Below are positions 27,198-35,868 of a stretch of 64,000 nucleotides of DNA, in pieces (within the stretch, counting starts at the first letter, position 1; the number at the start of each line of letters is the position of its first letter). The stretch comes from Polaromonas sp. Lineage in GTDB: Bacteria; Pseudomonadota; Gammaproteobacteria; Burkholderiales; Burkholderiaceae_C. Position numbers and translations under genes: made by a program. Below the pieces are notes generated by a model. The model saw only the letters and a list, made by a program, of their open reading frames with translations. It did not search any database and was not told where the DNA came from. Location: contig NZ_JAQSDN010000042.1 in NCBI RefSeq assembly GCF_029945925.1, positions 124,001 to 188,000 of the forward strand, given 5' to 3'.

Positions 27198-28274
27198 ATG
27201 ACCAAAAAATCCCGCTCCGCTTCCCCCGCCATGCCCGTGCCACGCCATATCGCCGTGGTCGGCGCGGGCATGGCCGGCATCGCCTGCGCCCGCACACTGA
27301 TGCAGGCGGGCCACCGCGTGACGGTGTTCGAAAAAAGCCGCGGCCCGGGCGGGCGCATGGCCACGCGCAACACGGAATTTGGCGGCTTTGACCACGGCAC
27401 GCAGTACTTCACCGTGCGTGATGCGCGTTTCGAAAAGGCGCTGGCCACCAGCCCCGGCCTGGTGCGGCCCTGGAGCGCCAACACCGTGCGCATCCTCGAC
27501 GAGGCGGGCCGTGTCGTGGCGTCCGCACCGCCACCCAGGGAAGCCCACTGGGTGGCGACACCGGGCATGAGCGCGCTGCTCAAGCAGTGGGCCCAGCCCC
27601 TGGCTGCGGCCGGCTTGCTGACGCTGGAAACCCAGGTCATCCGGATGGAACGCGACAAGCTGCACCCCGAGCGCTGGCAGTTGCAGACCGAAGGCCCCGG
27701 TGCCAGCAGCCAGGTGTATTCCGGCTTCGACGCCGTGGTGCTGGCCGTGCCCGCACCGCAGGCACACGCCCTGCTGCTCAGCTCCCAGCAGGGCAAGGCC
27801 TTGATGCCGGCCCTCGCCGGCGTCGCCATTGCCCCCTGCTGGACCCTGATGCTGGCTTTTCCGCAAGGGCAGCAGCCGACGCTGCCGCACCTGGGGCCGC
27901 AGTGGAATGCGGCGCGCAGCACCCACCACCGCATTGCCTGGCTGGCACGTGAGTCGTCCAAGCCTGGGCGCAGCCCGATCGAACGCTGGACCGTGCAGGC
28001 CAGCCCGGAGTGGTCCACGCGGCATCTGGATGACGACGACGAGCGCATCAAGGCCAAACTCCTCAGGGCCTTCACCGAGGTCACCGGCATACGCGCCGAA
28101 CCACCACACGCCGCGGTGCACCGCTGGCGTTATGCGCAAACCACCGAACCCCTGGGCCAGACCCACCTGTGGGATGCCAAATCGCGCATCGGCAGTTGCG
28201 GCGACTGGTGTGTCGGCCACCGGGCCGAAGACGCGTTTGTCTCCGGCCTGGAAATGGCATTGGCCATCTGTTAG
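27198..28274 (+). CDS. NAD(P)/FAD-dependent oxidoreductase (renalase-like amine oxidase)
   Basis: About 358 residues with an N-terminal FAD-binding Rossmann fold (HIAVVGAGMAGIACARTL) and the FEKSRGPGGRMATR block typical of the renalase-like COG3380 group. A late FAD contact is visible in IGSCGDWCVGHRAEDAFVSG. ATG 27198 is used; the upstream frame to 27108 has no similarity features. Substrate unknown. The 166 bp before it contain no recognisable element; downstream comes a half-copy of the CCTGAGCxTGTCGAAGG repeat. Confidence 0.85.
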   Translation: MTKKSRSASPAMPVPRHIAVVGAGMAGIACARTLMQAGHRVTVFEKSRGPGGRMATRNTEFGGFDHGTQYFTVRDARFEKALATSPGLVRPWSANTVRILDEAGRVVASAPPPREAHWVATPGMSALLKQWAQPLAAAGLLTLETQVIRMERDKLHPERWQLQTEGPGASSQVYSGFDAVVLAVPAPQAHALLLSSQQGKALMPALAGVAIAPCWTLMLAFPQGQQPTLPHLGPQWNAARSTHHRIAWLARESSKPGRSPIERWTVQASPEWSTRHLDDDDERIKAKLLRAFTEVTGIRAEPPHAAVHRWRYAQTTEPLGQTHLWDAKSRIGSCGDWCVGHRAEDAFVSGLEMALAIC

Positions 28275-28293
28275 CCCCGACGCTTTCTGTTTT

Positions 28294-28319
28294 CCGTTCG
28301 TCCTGAGCCTGTCGAAGGA
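28294..28319 (+). repeat. Half-copy of the CCTGAGCxTGTCGAAGG repeat
   Basis: CCGTTCGTCCTGAGCCTGTCGAAGG directly before an in-frame ATG (28319) of the gluQ frame. One arm only, in contrast to the two-armed copy at 23983-24032. Confidence 0.75.
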
Positions 28320-28342
28320 TGGGGCGACCTGTCGGAAAATCC

Positions 28343-29320
28343 ATGCAGACCTTGGTTGATCAAGCTCTCCCAGCTCGCTACGTCGGCCGCTTTGCGCCCT
28401 CACCCACCGGTCCGCTACACGCCGGGTCCCTCGTCGCCGCGCTGGCGAGCTGGCTTGACGCGCGGGCGCATGGCGGCCAGTGGCTGGTGCGTATCGAAGA
28501 CATCGACACGCCGCGCTGCGTGCCCGGCGCCGACACCCTGATCCTGCAGCAGCTGGCAGCCTGCGGGCTGCGACCGGATGCGCCGCCGCTGTACCAGTCG
28601 CAGCGTGGCGGCCACTACCAGGCCGCACTGGACCAGCTGATTGCCGCCCACCTCGCCTACCCCTGCGCCTGCACACGGCAGGACATTGCACGGGCACTGG
28701 AGGCCCGCGGCACGCTGCGGCCACGCCACGGGGAACTGGTCTACCCCGGCACCTGCCGCCATGGCCTGCAGGGTCGTCCCGCGCGGGCGTGGCGCTTCCT
28801 CACCGAGAATATTGAACAAAATCGGCCTCCAGCCCTTATGGGGCGTGCGCAAGCAGCTCCTGATTCAGTAGCAGAGCAGATTGTCCGCTGGCAGGACCGC
28901 CGGCTCGGCGCGCAGCAGCAGGACGTCGCGCAGGAGGTCGGCGACTTTGTGCTCAAGCGCGCCGACGGCCTGTGGGCCTACCAACTCGCCGTGGTGGTGG
29001 ACGATGGCGCGCAGGGCATCACCGATATCGTCCGCGGGGAAGACCTGGCCGACAACACGGCGCGGCAAATCCTGCTGCAGCGCGCGCTGGGCCTGCCCTT
29101 GCCGCGTTACCTGCACACGCCGCTGGTGCTCGGGGCCAACGGCGAAAAGCTGTCCAAACAGAACGGCGCCAGCGCACTGGACACCACCCAGCCGCTGCAG
29201 GCACTCGATGAAGCCGGGCAGGTACTGGGTCTTCCCGCAGGCTTGTCTGCGCGGACGCCCGCTGACTGGCTGCAGCAAGCCGTGGCCCTCTGGAGCCGGG
29301 CGACTAAAATTGAGCGGTGA
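28343..29320 (+). CDS. gluQ: Glutamyl-Q tRNA(Asp) synthetase
   Basis: A truncated GluRS paralogue that charges glutamate onto queuosine in tRNA(Asp). Visible: HIGH-type [14 protein letters not shown] (residues about 15-28), zinc-site Cys residues in [10 protein letters not shown] and YPGTCRHG, and the KMSKS-type [10 protein letters not shown]. About 325 residues, slightly long because residues about 158-178 ([20 protein letters not shown] and flanks) come from an in-frame copy of the short dispersed repeat, placed in the loop before [28 protein letters not shown] 28343 is preferred (GGAA upstream) over ATG 28319, which lies at the edge of another repeat. Its stop overlaps the trmB GTG. Confidence 0.9.
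   Translation: MQTLVDQALPARYVGRFAPSPTGPLHAGSLVAALASWLDARAHGGQWLVRIEDIDTPRCVPGADTLILQQLAACGLRPDAPPLYQSQRGGHYQAALDQLIAAHLAYPCACTRQDIARALEARGTLRPRHGELVYPGTCRHGLQGRPARAWRFLTENIEQNRPPALMGRAQAAPDSVAEQIVRWQDRRLGAQQQDVAQEVGDFVLKRADGLWAYQLAVVVDDGAQGITDIVRGEDLADNTARQILLQRALGLPLPRYLHTPLVLGANGEKLSKQNGASALDTTQPLQALDEAGQVLGLPAGLSARTPADWLQQAVALWSRATKIER
28814..28874 (-). repeat. Short dispersed repeat inserted in frame in gluQ
   Basis: On the minus strand: GCTACTGAATCAGGAGCTGC, TTGCGCACGCCCCATAAGGG, CTGGAGGCCGATTTTGTTC. All blocks of the intergenic copies are present in order. It adds about 20 residues that other GluQ proteins would not be expected to have at this point. Confidence 0.75.
29305..29310 (+). 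promoter_or_regulatory. -10-like hexamer 6 nt before trmB start
   Basis: TAAAAT, then TGAGCG, then GTG 29317. It lies within the last codons of gluQ, so trmB may have its own leaderless transcript besides coupling with gluQ. Confidence 0.35.
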
Positions 29321-30078
29321 TTGAATCCCCCACCTCCAACCCGCCATCAGACCCGCCGTCCAACCCGCCGGAAGGCGCGTCACCCGACCCCATGCGTCTG
29401 CGCACCATCCGCAGCTTTGTCCTGCGCACAGGCCGTACCACGGCCGGCCAGGCCAGGGCTTTTGCAGATGCGGGCCCGAAGTTTCTTTTGCCTTATTCGG
29501 CAGCGCCGCTGGACGTCGAAGCCGCGTTTGGACGCGTGGCCCCCACCATCCTGGAAATCGGCTTCGGCATGGGCGAAGCCACGGCACAGATTGCAGCCTT
29601 GCTGCCGGGGAAAAACTTCCTCTGCTGTGAAGTACACACGCCCGGCGTGGGCGCCTTGCTCAAGCGCATTGGTGAGCAGGGCCTGGCAAACATCCGCATC
29701 CTGCAACACGACGCGGTGCAGGTGCTGGACCACATGCTGCCCCCCGGCAGCCTTGACGGTGTACACATCTTTTTCCCCGATCCCTGGCACAAGAAAAAAC
29801 ACAACAAGCGCCGGTTGATCCAGGCGCCATTGGTGTCCAAACTGGCGGCCCGCCTCAAGCCCGGCGGCTACCTGCACTGCGCCACCGACTGGCAGCCTTA
29901 CGCCGAGCAGATTCTTGAAGTACTCCAGGCAGAGCCTTTGCTGAAAAACACGGCGGACAGTGCCGACGGTTATGCCGCCAAGCCCGACTACCGCCCGTTG
30001 ACCAAGTTCGAAAACCGTGGCATCAAGCTCGGTCATGGTGTCTGGGACGTGGTGTTTACGCGTGTCCAAGCCGCCTGA
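29317..30078 (+). CDS. trmB: tRNA (guanine-N7-)-methyltransferase
   Basis: Forms m7G46 in tRNA variable loops. SAM-binding motif I is [14 protein letters not shown], and the TrmB signature [16 protein letters not shown] is present, followed by [11 protein letters not shown]. 253 residues. GTG 29317 overlaps the gluQ stop (GTGA); the first 25 residues are Pro/Ser-rich and poorly conserved in the family, so ATG 29392 is a possible alternative start. A catalytic Asp is expected in the HDAVQVLD stretch. Confidence 0.93.
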   Translation: MIESPTSNPPSDPPSNPPEGASPDPMRLRTIRSFVLRTGRTTAGQARAFADAGPKFLLPYSAAPLDVEAAFGRVAPTILEIGFGMGEATAQIAALLPGKNFLCCEVHTPGVGALLKRIGEQGLANIRILQHDAVQVLDHMLPPGSLDGVHIFFPDPWHKKKHNKRRLIQAPLVSKLAARLKPGGYLHCATDWQPYAEQILEVLQAEPLLKNTADSADGYAAKPDYRPLTKFENRGIKLGHGVWDVVFTRVQAA

Positions 30079-30118
30079 AACTGTAGAAGCCCGGGCCCGT
30101 ACGGCCGCCGAGGCTCTC

Positions 30119-30300
30119 TCTTCACCAGCAGGGGCCGCGGATCTGGCTTTGCCAGTCCGCAGGCGCAGCGCACCCGAGGGGCTGGAGCCTGCGGCTCCAA
30201 AGCTGCTTGAGCAGCTTTGGACAGGCGACAGAGGCGAAGCGTCCCGCGAGCCGCGGCCTGCAAGGCCTCGCGCATTACACGAAGTGACAAGCGTGGGGGC
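30119..30300 (-). repeat. GC-rich multi-hairpin repeat, long form, upstream of the pseudouridine synthase
   Basis: Contains several perfect small hairpins: CTGGC-TTT-GCCAG, GAGCC-TGC-GGCTC, AAAGCTGCT-TG-AGCAGCTTT and GGCCT-GCA-AGGCC type arms, ending GCGTGGGGGC. In the plus direction it is the reverse of 33902-34085. It runs up to and probably includes the GTG start of the next gene. Confidence 0.85.
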
Positions 30301-31195
30301 TAAATACGGAGGCCTGCCTACGCGCGAAGGGGTCGGCCCGAGTTGTGTCAGCCTGCCTGCCGGCAACTGGCCCACCATCACCGACTTTCTGGTCCAGCGT
30401 TTTCCTGACATTCCGCGTGCGATGTGGCTCGAACGCATGGCCGCTGGTGAGGTTGTCGATGAGTTCGGCGAGGCAGTCACGCCGGCGCGCGCCTACCGCG
30501 GCCACATGCGGCTGTATTACTACCGCACCCTGCCAGCGGAGACCCGCATTCCCTTTGACGAAGAACTGCTGTTCCAGGACGACCACCTGGTCGTGGTCGA
30601 CAAACCGCATTTTCTGCCTGTGACCCCGTCCGGCCACTACCTGCAGGAAACCCTGCTGGTGCGGCTGAAAAACCGGCTGGGCATTGCAGAACTCAGCCCC
30701 ATCCACCGGATTGACCGCGAAACGGCCGGGCTGGTGCTGTTTTCAGTGCAAGCGCAGGAGCGCGCTGCCTACCAGGACCTGTTCCGCCAACGGGAGGTCA
30801 GCAAAGGGTATGAAGCGATTGCGCCATGGCGCGCGGAGCTGACGTTTCCGCGCGTCTGTACCAGCCGCATCGTCGAAGGCCAGCCCTTTTTCCGCCAGGC
30901 CGAAGTGGCCGGCGTAGCCAACAGCGAAACCCGCATCGAGTTGCTCGAAGTCAGCGGGCCGCTGGCACGTTACGGCCTGAGCCCGGTCACCGGCAAGAAA
31001 CACCAGCTGCGCGTGCACATGTATGCGCTGGGCCTGCCTATCGTCAACGATCGCGTGTATCCGCCGCTGGAGCCAACGCCTGAGGACGACTACCGCTACC
31101 CTCTGCAACTGCTTGCCCAGCGCATTGCCTTTGACGACCCCTTCACCGGCCAACGCAGGCAGTTCAGCAGCAAGCGGCGGCTGGAACTCCCCTGA
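30293..31195 (+). CDS. RluA-family pseudouridine synthase
   Basis: About 300 residues. The catalytic Asp lies in the RluA motif SPIHRIDRETAGLVLFS, and the late block GKKHQLRVHMYALGLPIVND is typical. The VVDKPHFLPVTPSGHYLQ stretch begins the catalytic domain. The open frame extends back to 30017, but codons between about 30119 and 30292 are the GC-rich repeat, so I place the start at GTG 30293, inside the repeat end; ATG 30421 is the fallback. The target site (tRNA or 23S rRNA) cannot be told from sequence. Confidence 0.85.
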   Translation: MGAKYGGLPTREGVGPSCVSLPAGNWPTITDFLVQRFPDIPRAMWLERMAAGEVVDEFGEAVTPARAYRGHMRLYYYRTLPAETRIPFDEELLFQDDHLVVVDKPHFLPVTPSGHYLQETLLVRLKNRLGIAELSPIHRIDRETAGLVLFSVQAQERAAYQDLFRQREVSKGYEAIAPWRAELTFPRVCTSRIVEGQPFFRQAEVAGVANSETRIELLEVSGPLARYGLSPVTGKKHQLRVHMYALGLPIVNDRVYPPLEPTPEDDYRYPLQLLAQRIAFDDPFTGQRRQFSSKRRLELP

Positions 31196-31224
31196 ACACG
31201 GGACGTTGAACACCCGCTGCCGGG

Positions 31225-31411
31225 CCCCCAGTCAGGCCGGGGCCGCGGAACCGGCTCTGCCGGGCCGCAGGCGCAGCGGCCCCCGAGGGGCTGGAGCCTG
31301 CGGCTCCAAAGCTGCTTGAGCAGCTTTGGACAGGCGACAGAGGCGAAGCGTCCCGCGAGCCGCGGCCTGCAAGGCCTCGCGCGCTACACGCAGTGAGCAA
31401 GCGTGGGGGCT
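31225..31411 (-). repeat. GC-rich multi-hairpin repeat, long form, between convergent genes
   Basis: Nearly identical in block order to 30119-30300, including AAAGCTGCTTGAGCAGCTTT and GCGTGGGGGC at its end. It fills the whole space between the pseudouridine synthase stop and the convergent transglutaminase-core gene, so it may serve as a bidirectional transcript end. Two copies in the same orientation flank the pseudouridine synthase gene. Confidence 0.85.
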
Positions 31412-32514
31412 TAAATCTCTTTTGCAGTGATCTGGTACCTGAAGTCATCGGGCGCATAGGAGTCAAAGCGACCCAAGGCGTTTTCTGCCACCGGGTACAT
31501 GAAAAAGCCCAGCTTCTCGAATTTCGAATTCGGCAGGGCGATGTCGTGGGCGGTGTTGTAGGCCATCCAGTTGCCTTCCCAGCCGCCGAACAGCGCCTTG
31601 TTGACGGGCGCCACCACCGGGTCCGTGGTGTTCTTGATCCAGTCGGCCGTTTCCAGGCGCATGACCTTGGCCACATCGGCCGGGTCCATCGCCACCCAGC
31701 CGTAACCCTTGAGGAACACTTCAGAACGGCAGTGCTGCGCGCCCTTGAGGCTGACCGGGTTGCCGCTGAGCTCCTTGTAGCCAAAGGCCGAGGGCACCAG
31801 GCGGATGCCGTACACATCGCGCGCCGGAATGCCGACCGAGCGGCACAGGCCGACAAACAGCGCATTCAGGTCGGCGCACTTGCCGCCCAGGTTGCCGGTT
31901 TCCAGCATGGTCTTGATGTCGCCTTCGCCGCAGCCGCGCACCTTGGGGTCGCGGTAGGTGTTGGCCATGATCCAGTCGTAGAGCTTCTGCGTTTTTTCGA
32001 CGTCGGTTTTTGCACCGACGATGGCTTTTTGCGCCGTCGTGCGCACGATGCCGTCGGTGGGCAGAAACTTGGTCGGGCGCGTGAAGTAGCGCAGCGTGTC
32101 GGCATCCTCGCGCACCGCGGTCTTGTGCGCCCAGTCAAGCGCACGGCTCTGGGTCTGCACGCGGCTTGTCAGTTCGACAAAAGGCTGGGCCTGGCCTGCA
32201 TCAAATTCGGCGTACAGCATCTTGGCGCCGTCCACGCCGTCTTCGGTCAGGTCGGTTTTGCCGTTGCTCGAGAAGCTGTTGCCCTGCGAACGCTGGTAGT
32301 CGCTGTTGACCGATGGAATCGGCAGCCAGACCTTGGTGACGCCCTGGGGCTTGACGATGTCGACACGCGTCGTCACGTCAAAGGTGCGCCAGGCGCCGCT
32401 CTGGGGCGCGAAGACGCGGCGTGGCGCGGCCTGGGAAAAACTGATTGCAGGCAATGCGGCAGCCATGGCGGCTGCAGCGGTATTTTTCAGGAAGGTGCGG
32501 CGTACGGTGGTCAT
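31411..32514 (-). CDS. Exported transglutaminase-core protein (cysteine protease-like fold)
   Basis: About 367 residues with a twin-arginine signal (VRRTFLKNTAAAAMAAALPAISFSQA). The transglutaminase-core triad is intact: Cys213 in LGGKCADLN, His in AQHCRSEVFL and Asp in WVAMDPAD. In bacteria this domain is mostly a protease or peptide ligase/hydrolase of the periplasm; the substrate here is unknown. Start is ATG 32514; an upstream TTG at 32517 is adjacent. It is divergent, across 241 bp, from a second transglutaminase-like gene of a different family. Confidence 0.82.
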   Translation of the reverse strand: MTTVRRTFLKNTAAAAMAAALPAISFSQAAPRRVFAPQSGAWRTFDVTTRVDIVKPQGVTKVWLPIPSVNSDYQRSQGNSFSSNGKTDLTEDGVDGAKMLYAEFDAGQAQPFVELTSRVQTQSRALDWAHKTAVREDADTLRYFTRPTKFLPTDGIVRTTAQKAIVGAKTDVEKTQKLYDWIMANTYRDPKVRGCGEGDIKTMLETGNLGGKCADLNALFVGLCRSVGIPARDVYGIRLVPSAFGYKELSGNPVSLKGAQHCRSEVFLKGYGWVAMDPADVAKVMRLETADWIKNTTDPVVAPVNKALFGGWEGNWMAYNTAHDIALPNSKFEKLGFFMYPVAENALGRFDSYAPDDFRYQITAKEI

Positions 32515-32755
32515 CAAAAGGAACTCCGGAAGCTGGGTTGGCAGACGTGACCGGGCATGAAAAGGTGCACCGGGATGTCCATGCGGCGCAAAGCAGAACG
32601 CTTGTGCCGAGCGGCAATTATGGCGGCTTTCGTCCTGCCGGTCACGATGACTGAAACGACTCGGTTACATTTATCGGGCAAGCTCCTGGCGTCCCGCGCG
32701 CCACCAGCGTTGCAGGCTCCCACGATAACGACACATAAAAGCCGGAGACGATGGC

Positions 32756-33901
32756 ATGGGCAAATCGGGCAAACAAGCAGCGGGGCCGCAAGGCATCCTG
32801 ATACGCGAGACCGCCGGCCAGGGGCCGGCGGCGACGCTGCAAGCGGTGCTGACGCGGCTGGACGCGCAGGACCTGGCGCACTGCGTGCGCAGCACGGAAG
32901 GCGACGATGACGCCGGCCACTTCATCCGGATCAGCCTCAGTGCGGAACAGGGCGAGGCCTGGGCCCCCGGCTACGACACACTCGCGCTGGCTCGCCGGCT
33001 GCAGCTGCACACCGACGATCAGCCGGCCGACCTGACCCGCGAGATCGTGGCAGCCATGCTGATGGGACCGGTGGCCTTTGAATTCCCCAGCGTGGATGAA
33101 CTGGCGTCCGCCGTCCGCATTCGCCACAACATCGCGCGGGCGGCCCGTAAGACCAGCCTGTCCTTTCACACCAGCCAGGCGGAGCGGCCGCAGGACTGCT
33201 GGACCTACCGGAAGGACATCGGCTTTGTCATCCGGCCCGGCGTGTCGCTGGTGACGGCCCTGGCCAAGGCAACCCAGCCCGAGGTTTCCGGCACGCTGTA
33301 TTCCTTCTCCTGTTACCGCGCCACCGAATACGTGATGCTGCTGGGCATTGCCGAGGAACTCGCGCATTGCAACCCCGCCCTGTATGCGCAGTTGCAGACG
33401 CTCTGGACCGCCCGGCCCATCATGTCGGGCCCGTTTCACGATGTTTTTTTGCGCGAACAGGGCGCCATGGAAGCCCCCCTGCCCCCGCATTATTTTGTGC
33501 CGGGCGACAGAACCTGGTTCCGCAATCCCGACGAAGCCTCGGCCGAGGCATCGGGTTATGAAGGCTCCTGGGTGATCTACCTCGGCGGTGGCCTGTTCTG
33601 CAACTTCTGGAAGCGTGACCAACCTTACACGCTGGCCGACAAATGCCTGGAAATCTACCAATGGCGCAACGCGCTGTACCGGGACGCAGAAGGCCATGAA
33701 CGCATCGATGAAGCCAAGGTCGAAACGCTGGTGGCGGCCGCGCAGCAGGATGAGCCCGAGCTTGAACGCATTCTGGCCCTCATGCAGCGCTACCGCGAAC
33801 CGCGCGGCGTGTACCGCGACGGCGGCTGCCTGGACACCACGCGGGAGTTTGCGCGCTGGGTCTGCCCCGGCACCGCGGACCTCGTCCTGCCCAAGGAATA
33901 A
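32756..33901 (+). CDS. Tgl-like protein-glutamine gamma-glutamyltransferase homologue
   Basis: 381 residues, cytosolic (no signal peptide). The part from about residue 95 resembles Bacillus Tgl, the spore-coat transglutaminase: the block PVAFEFPSVDELASAVRIRHNI matches its PVQFDYHS region, LYSFSCYRATEYVMLLGI matches the catalytic-Cys segment (Cys186 here), and HYFVPGDRTWFRNP followed by YEGSWVIYLGGGLF matches the region of the catalytic Glu (E269 here). Extra N-terminal (about 90 residues) and C-terminal (about 90) parts are not in Tgl. The comparison is from memory of the family, not a search. ATG 32756 has CCGGAGACG upstream. The organism is not a spore former, so the role is unknown. Confidence 0.62.
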   Translation: MGKSGKQAAGPQGILIRETAGQGPAATLQAVLTRLDAQDLAHCVRSTEGDDDAGHFIRISLSAEQGEAWAPGYDTLALARRLQLHTDDQPADLTREIVAAMLMGPVAFEFPSVDELASAVRIRHNIARAARKTSLSFHTSQAERPQDCWTYRKDIGFVIRPGVSLVTALAKATQPEVSGTLYSFSCYRATEYVMLLGIAEELAHCNPALYAQLQTLWTARPIMSGPFHDVFLREQGAMEAPLPPHYFVPGDRTWFRNPDEASAEASGYEGSWVIYLGGGLFCNFWKRDQPYTLADKCLEIYQWRNALYRDAEGHERIDEAKVETLVAAAQQDEPELERILALMQRYREPRGVYRDGGCLDTTREFARWVCPGTADLVLPKE

Positions 33902-34085
33902 GGCCCCACGCTCGGCACTTCGTGTCCTCGCGAGGCCTTGCAGGCCGCCGCTCGCCAGAGGCTTCGCTTCTGTCGCCTGTCCAAAGCTGCTCAAGCAGCT
34001 TTGGAGCCGCAGGCTCCAGCCCCTCGGGGGCCGCTGCGCCTGCGGACTGGCAAAGCCAGATCCGCGGCCCTGGCTGGCAGGAAAA
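33902..34085 (+). repeat. GC-rich multi-hairpin repeat, long form, between convergent genes
   Basis: Starts GGCCCCACGCTCGGCACTTC and runs through GAGGCCTTGCAGGCC, AAAGCTGCTCAAGCAGCTTT, GAGCCGCAGGCTC and GGCAAAGCCAGATCCGCGG. It fills the space between the Tgl-like gene and the convergent TlpA-like gene, in opposite orientation to the copies at 30119 and 31225. Confidence 0.85.
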
Positions 34086-34124
34086 AGATCCCCACGGTCG
34101 CTCAACTGACCATGGCCGGTTCGC

Positions 34125-34676
34125 CTACTGCTTGAGCAAGGGCTCCAGCCACTGTGTGGCGGCGGTGCCGGTCCAGTCAACCTCGCCCTGCACACGCTGA
34201 CGCGGCCGGCCCTGCCGGTCCACCAGCACCGTGGTGGGAAAAACCTTGACGCCCCAGGCACGCGCCGTCTGGCCCTGGGGGTCCAGCAGCACGGGCAGGC
34301 TCAGCCCGGTGCTGGCCGCAAACTGGAGGGCACGCGTCGGGTGTTCCTTGAAATTGATGGCCAGCACCAGCAGCTTGTCGGGGCCGTAGAAGTCAGCGAT
34401 CTGCTGCAGGGTCGGCATTTCCGCGCGGCAGGGCTCGCACCAGCTGGCCCAGAAATTAAGCAGCACTGCACGGCCCCGGAGGTCGGACAGGCGCCAGGTC
34501 TTGCCCTGGGTGTCGACCGCCTGCAGCGGCGGCACAGCGCCCTGCCAGGGCGACACCGCATAGGCGGCTTCGCCGGCGGCACGGGCATCACGTCCCAGCA
34601 GCGATGCGCCGACTGCACATGCGGCGCCCTGCAGAAAAAGACGCCTGGACGCCACCGGATAGAAGAATGAAGACAT
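34125..34676 (-). CDS. TlpA/ResA-like thioredoxin-fold protein, Tat-exported
   Basis: About 183 residues. The N-terminus has a twin-arginine signal (ASRRLFLQGAACAVGASLLG, cleavage near DARAAG) and the mature part is a thioredoxin fold of the TlpA/AlkA-TSA type with redox pair WCEPC and the cis-Pro loop VFPTTVLVD. It probably acts as a periplasmic thiol reductant or in cytochrome c maturation; no ccm genes are nearby. ATG 34676 preferred over GTG 34682 two codons before it. Confidence 0.87.
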   Translation of the reverse strand: MSSFFYPVASRRLFLQGAACAVGASLLGRDARAAGEAAYAVSPWQGAVPPLQAVDTQGKTWRLSDLRGRAVLLNFWASWCEPCRAEMPTLQQIADFYGPDKLLVLAINFKEHPTRALQFAASTGLSLPVLLDPQGQTARAWGVKVFPTTVLVDRQGRPRQRVQGEVDWTGTAATQWLEPLLKQ

Positions 34677-34800
34677 GGCCACCCCCAGCTTAGCAGGGCC
34701 GGATTAACGCAGACGGATACAGGGCATCTGGCATGGACAGACAATCAACCGGCCATCACCCCCTTGCAAGCAAAGCGAAACAGTCCTACAAAGGCAGGCC

Positions 34801-35868
34801 GTGCCCTGCCGTAAATTGCCTGAACCCACACCAGCACACGCTGAACCGATTTTGAACTTCCCCCTTCCACACCCCGGGCTCGCCCTTGCGCCGGCGTCGC
34901 CGCAGTTCATCAACCGCTACAACGCGTCCGACCATGGCCGGCCCGGCGCTGCACGTGAGCTGGCGGACGGCCTGAACGCGGTTGCCGCGAGTGTGTCGCC
35001 CAAATATTTCTACGATGCCCTGGGCTCGCAACTTTTTGAAGCCATCACCCTCCTCGATGAGTACTACCCGACGCGTACCGAGGCCGGCATTTTCGATGCG
35101 GCCCACGGCCACATGGCGGCGGCGCTGGCCGGCGCCGGCATCACCCGCCCCTGCCTGATCGACCTGGGCGCCGGCAGCTGCGCCAAAGCCATGCGGCTGA
35201 TCCCGCACCTGCAGCCCCGCCAGTATGTGCCGGTGGACATTTCGGTGGACTTTCTGCGCGATGCGGCGGAACAGGTGCAAAACACATTTCCGGAGCTGGC
35301 CATTGTTGGCGTGGGCATGGATTTTTCGGCCGCGCTGGTGCTCCCGCCGCAGGTGCAGCGCCAGGACCGCGTGTTTTTCTACCCCGGCTCCAGCATCGGG
35401 AATTTTTCACCGGACCAGGCGCTGGCGTTTTTGCAGCGTATCGCCGACCCGGCACAGGGCGCTGCACGCGGCCTGCTGCTCGGCATCGACCTGGTCAAGG
35501 ACAAGGCCACGCTGGAAGCCGCCTACGATGACGCGCTGGGCGTCACCGCCGCCTTCAACAAAAACCTGTTGCGCCACGTCAACACGCTGCTGGGCGCCGA
35601 CTTCGACCCGCATCAATGGCGCCATGTCGCCTTGTTCAACGAAGCGCAGTCGCGCATCGAGATGCACCTGGAAGCGTGCTGTGAGCTGACCGTGCACTGG
35701 CCGAAGGGTGAACGACGTTTCGGGATGGGTGAACGCATCCACACCGAGAGCTCGTACAAATACACGCTGGACAGCATGTCGGCGCTGCTGCGGCTGGCGG
35801 GGTTTTCGCAGATCAAACCCTGGGCCGATCCAAAGGACTGGTTTGCGGTGTTCTGGGCGTCGGTTTAA
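34801..35868 (+). CDS. egtD: L-histidine N-alpha-methyltransferase EgtD
   Basis: Makes hercynine (trimethylhistidine), the first step of ergothioneine synthesis. Motifs: SPKYFYDALGSQLFEAI near residue 60, SAM-binding LIDLGAGSCAKAMRL, FFYPGSSIGNF, and the C-terminal RRFGMGERIHTESSYKY that holds histidine. 355 residues from GTG 34801, which has AAAGGCAGG upstream; the first 25 residues are not typical, and TTG 34852 is an alternative. The partner egtB is at 21699; no egtC or egtE is in the window. Confidence 0.93.
   Translation: MPCRKLPEPTPAHAEPILNFPLPHPGLALAPASPQFINRYNASDHGRPGAARELADGLNAVAASVSPKYFYDALGSQLFEAITLLDEYYPTRTEAGIFDAAHGHMAAALAGAGITRPCLIDLGAGSCAKAMRLIPHLQPRQYVPVDISVDFLRDAAEQVQNTFPELAIVGVGMDFSAALVLPPQVQRQDRVFFYPGSSIGNFSPDQALAFLQRIADPAQGAARGLLLGIDLVKDKATLEAAYDDALGVTAAFNKNLLRHVNTLLGADFDPHQWRHVALFNEAQSRIEMHLEACCELTVHWPKGERRFGMGERIHTESSYKYTLDSMSALLRLAGFSQIKPWADPKDWFAVFWASV

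Noticed and set aside
30017..30292. N-terminal extension of the pseudouridine synthase (92 residues)
   Set aside because: Most of these codons are trmB sequence and the GC-rich hairpin repeat, so the open frame is not evidence of coding.
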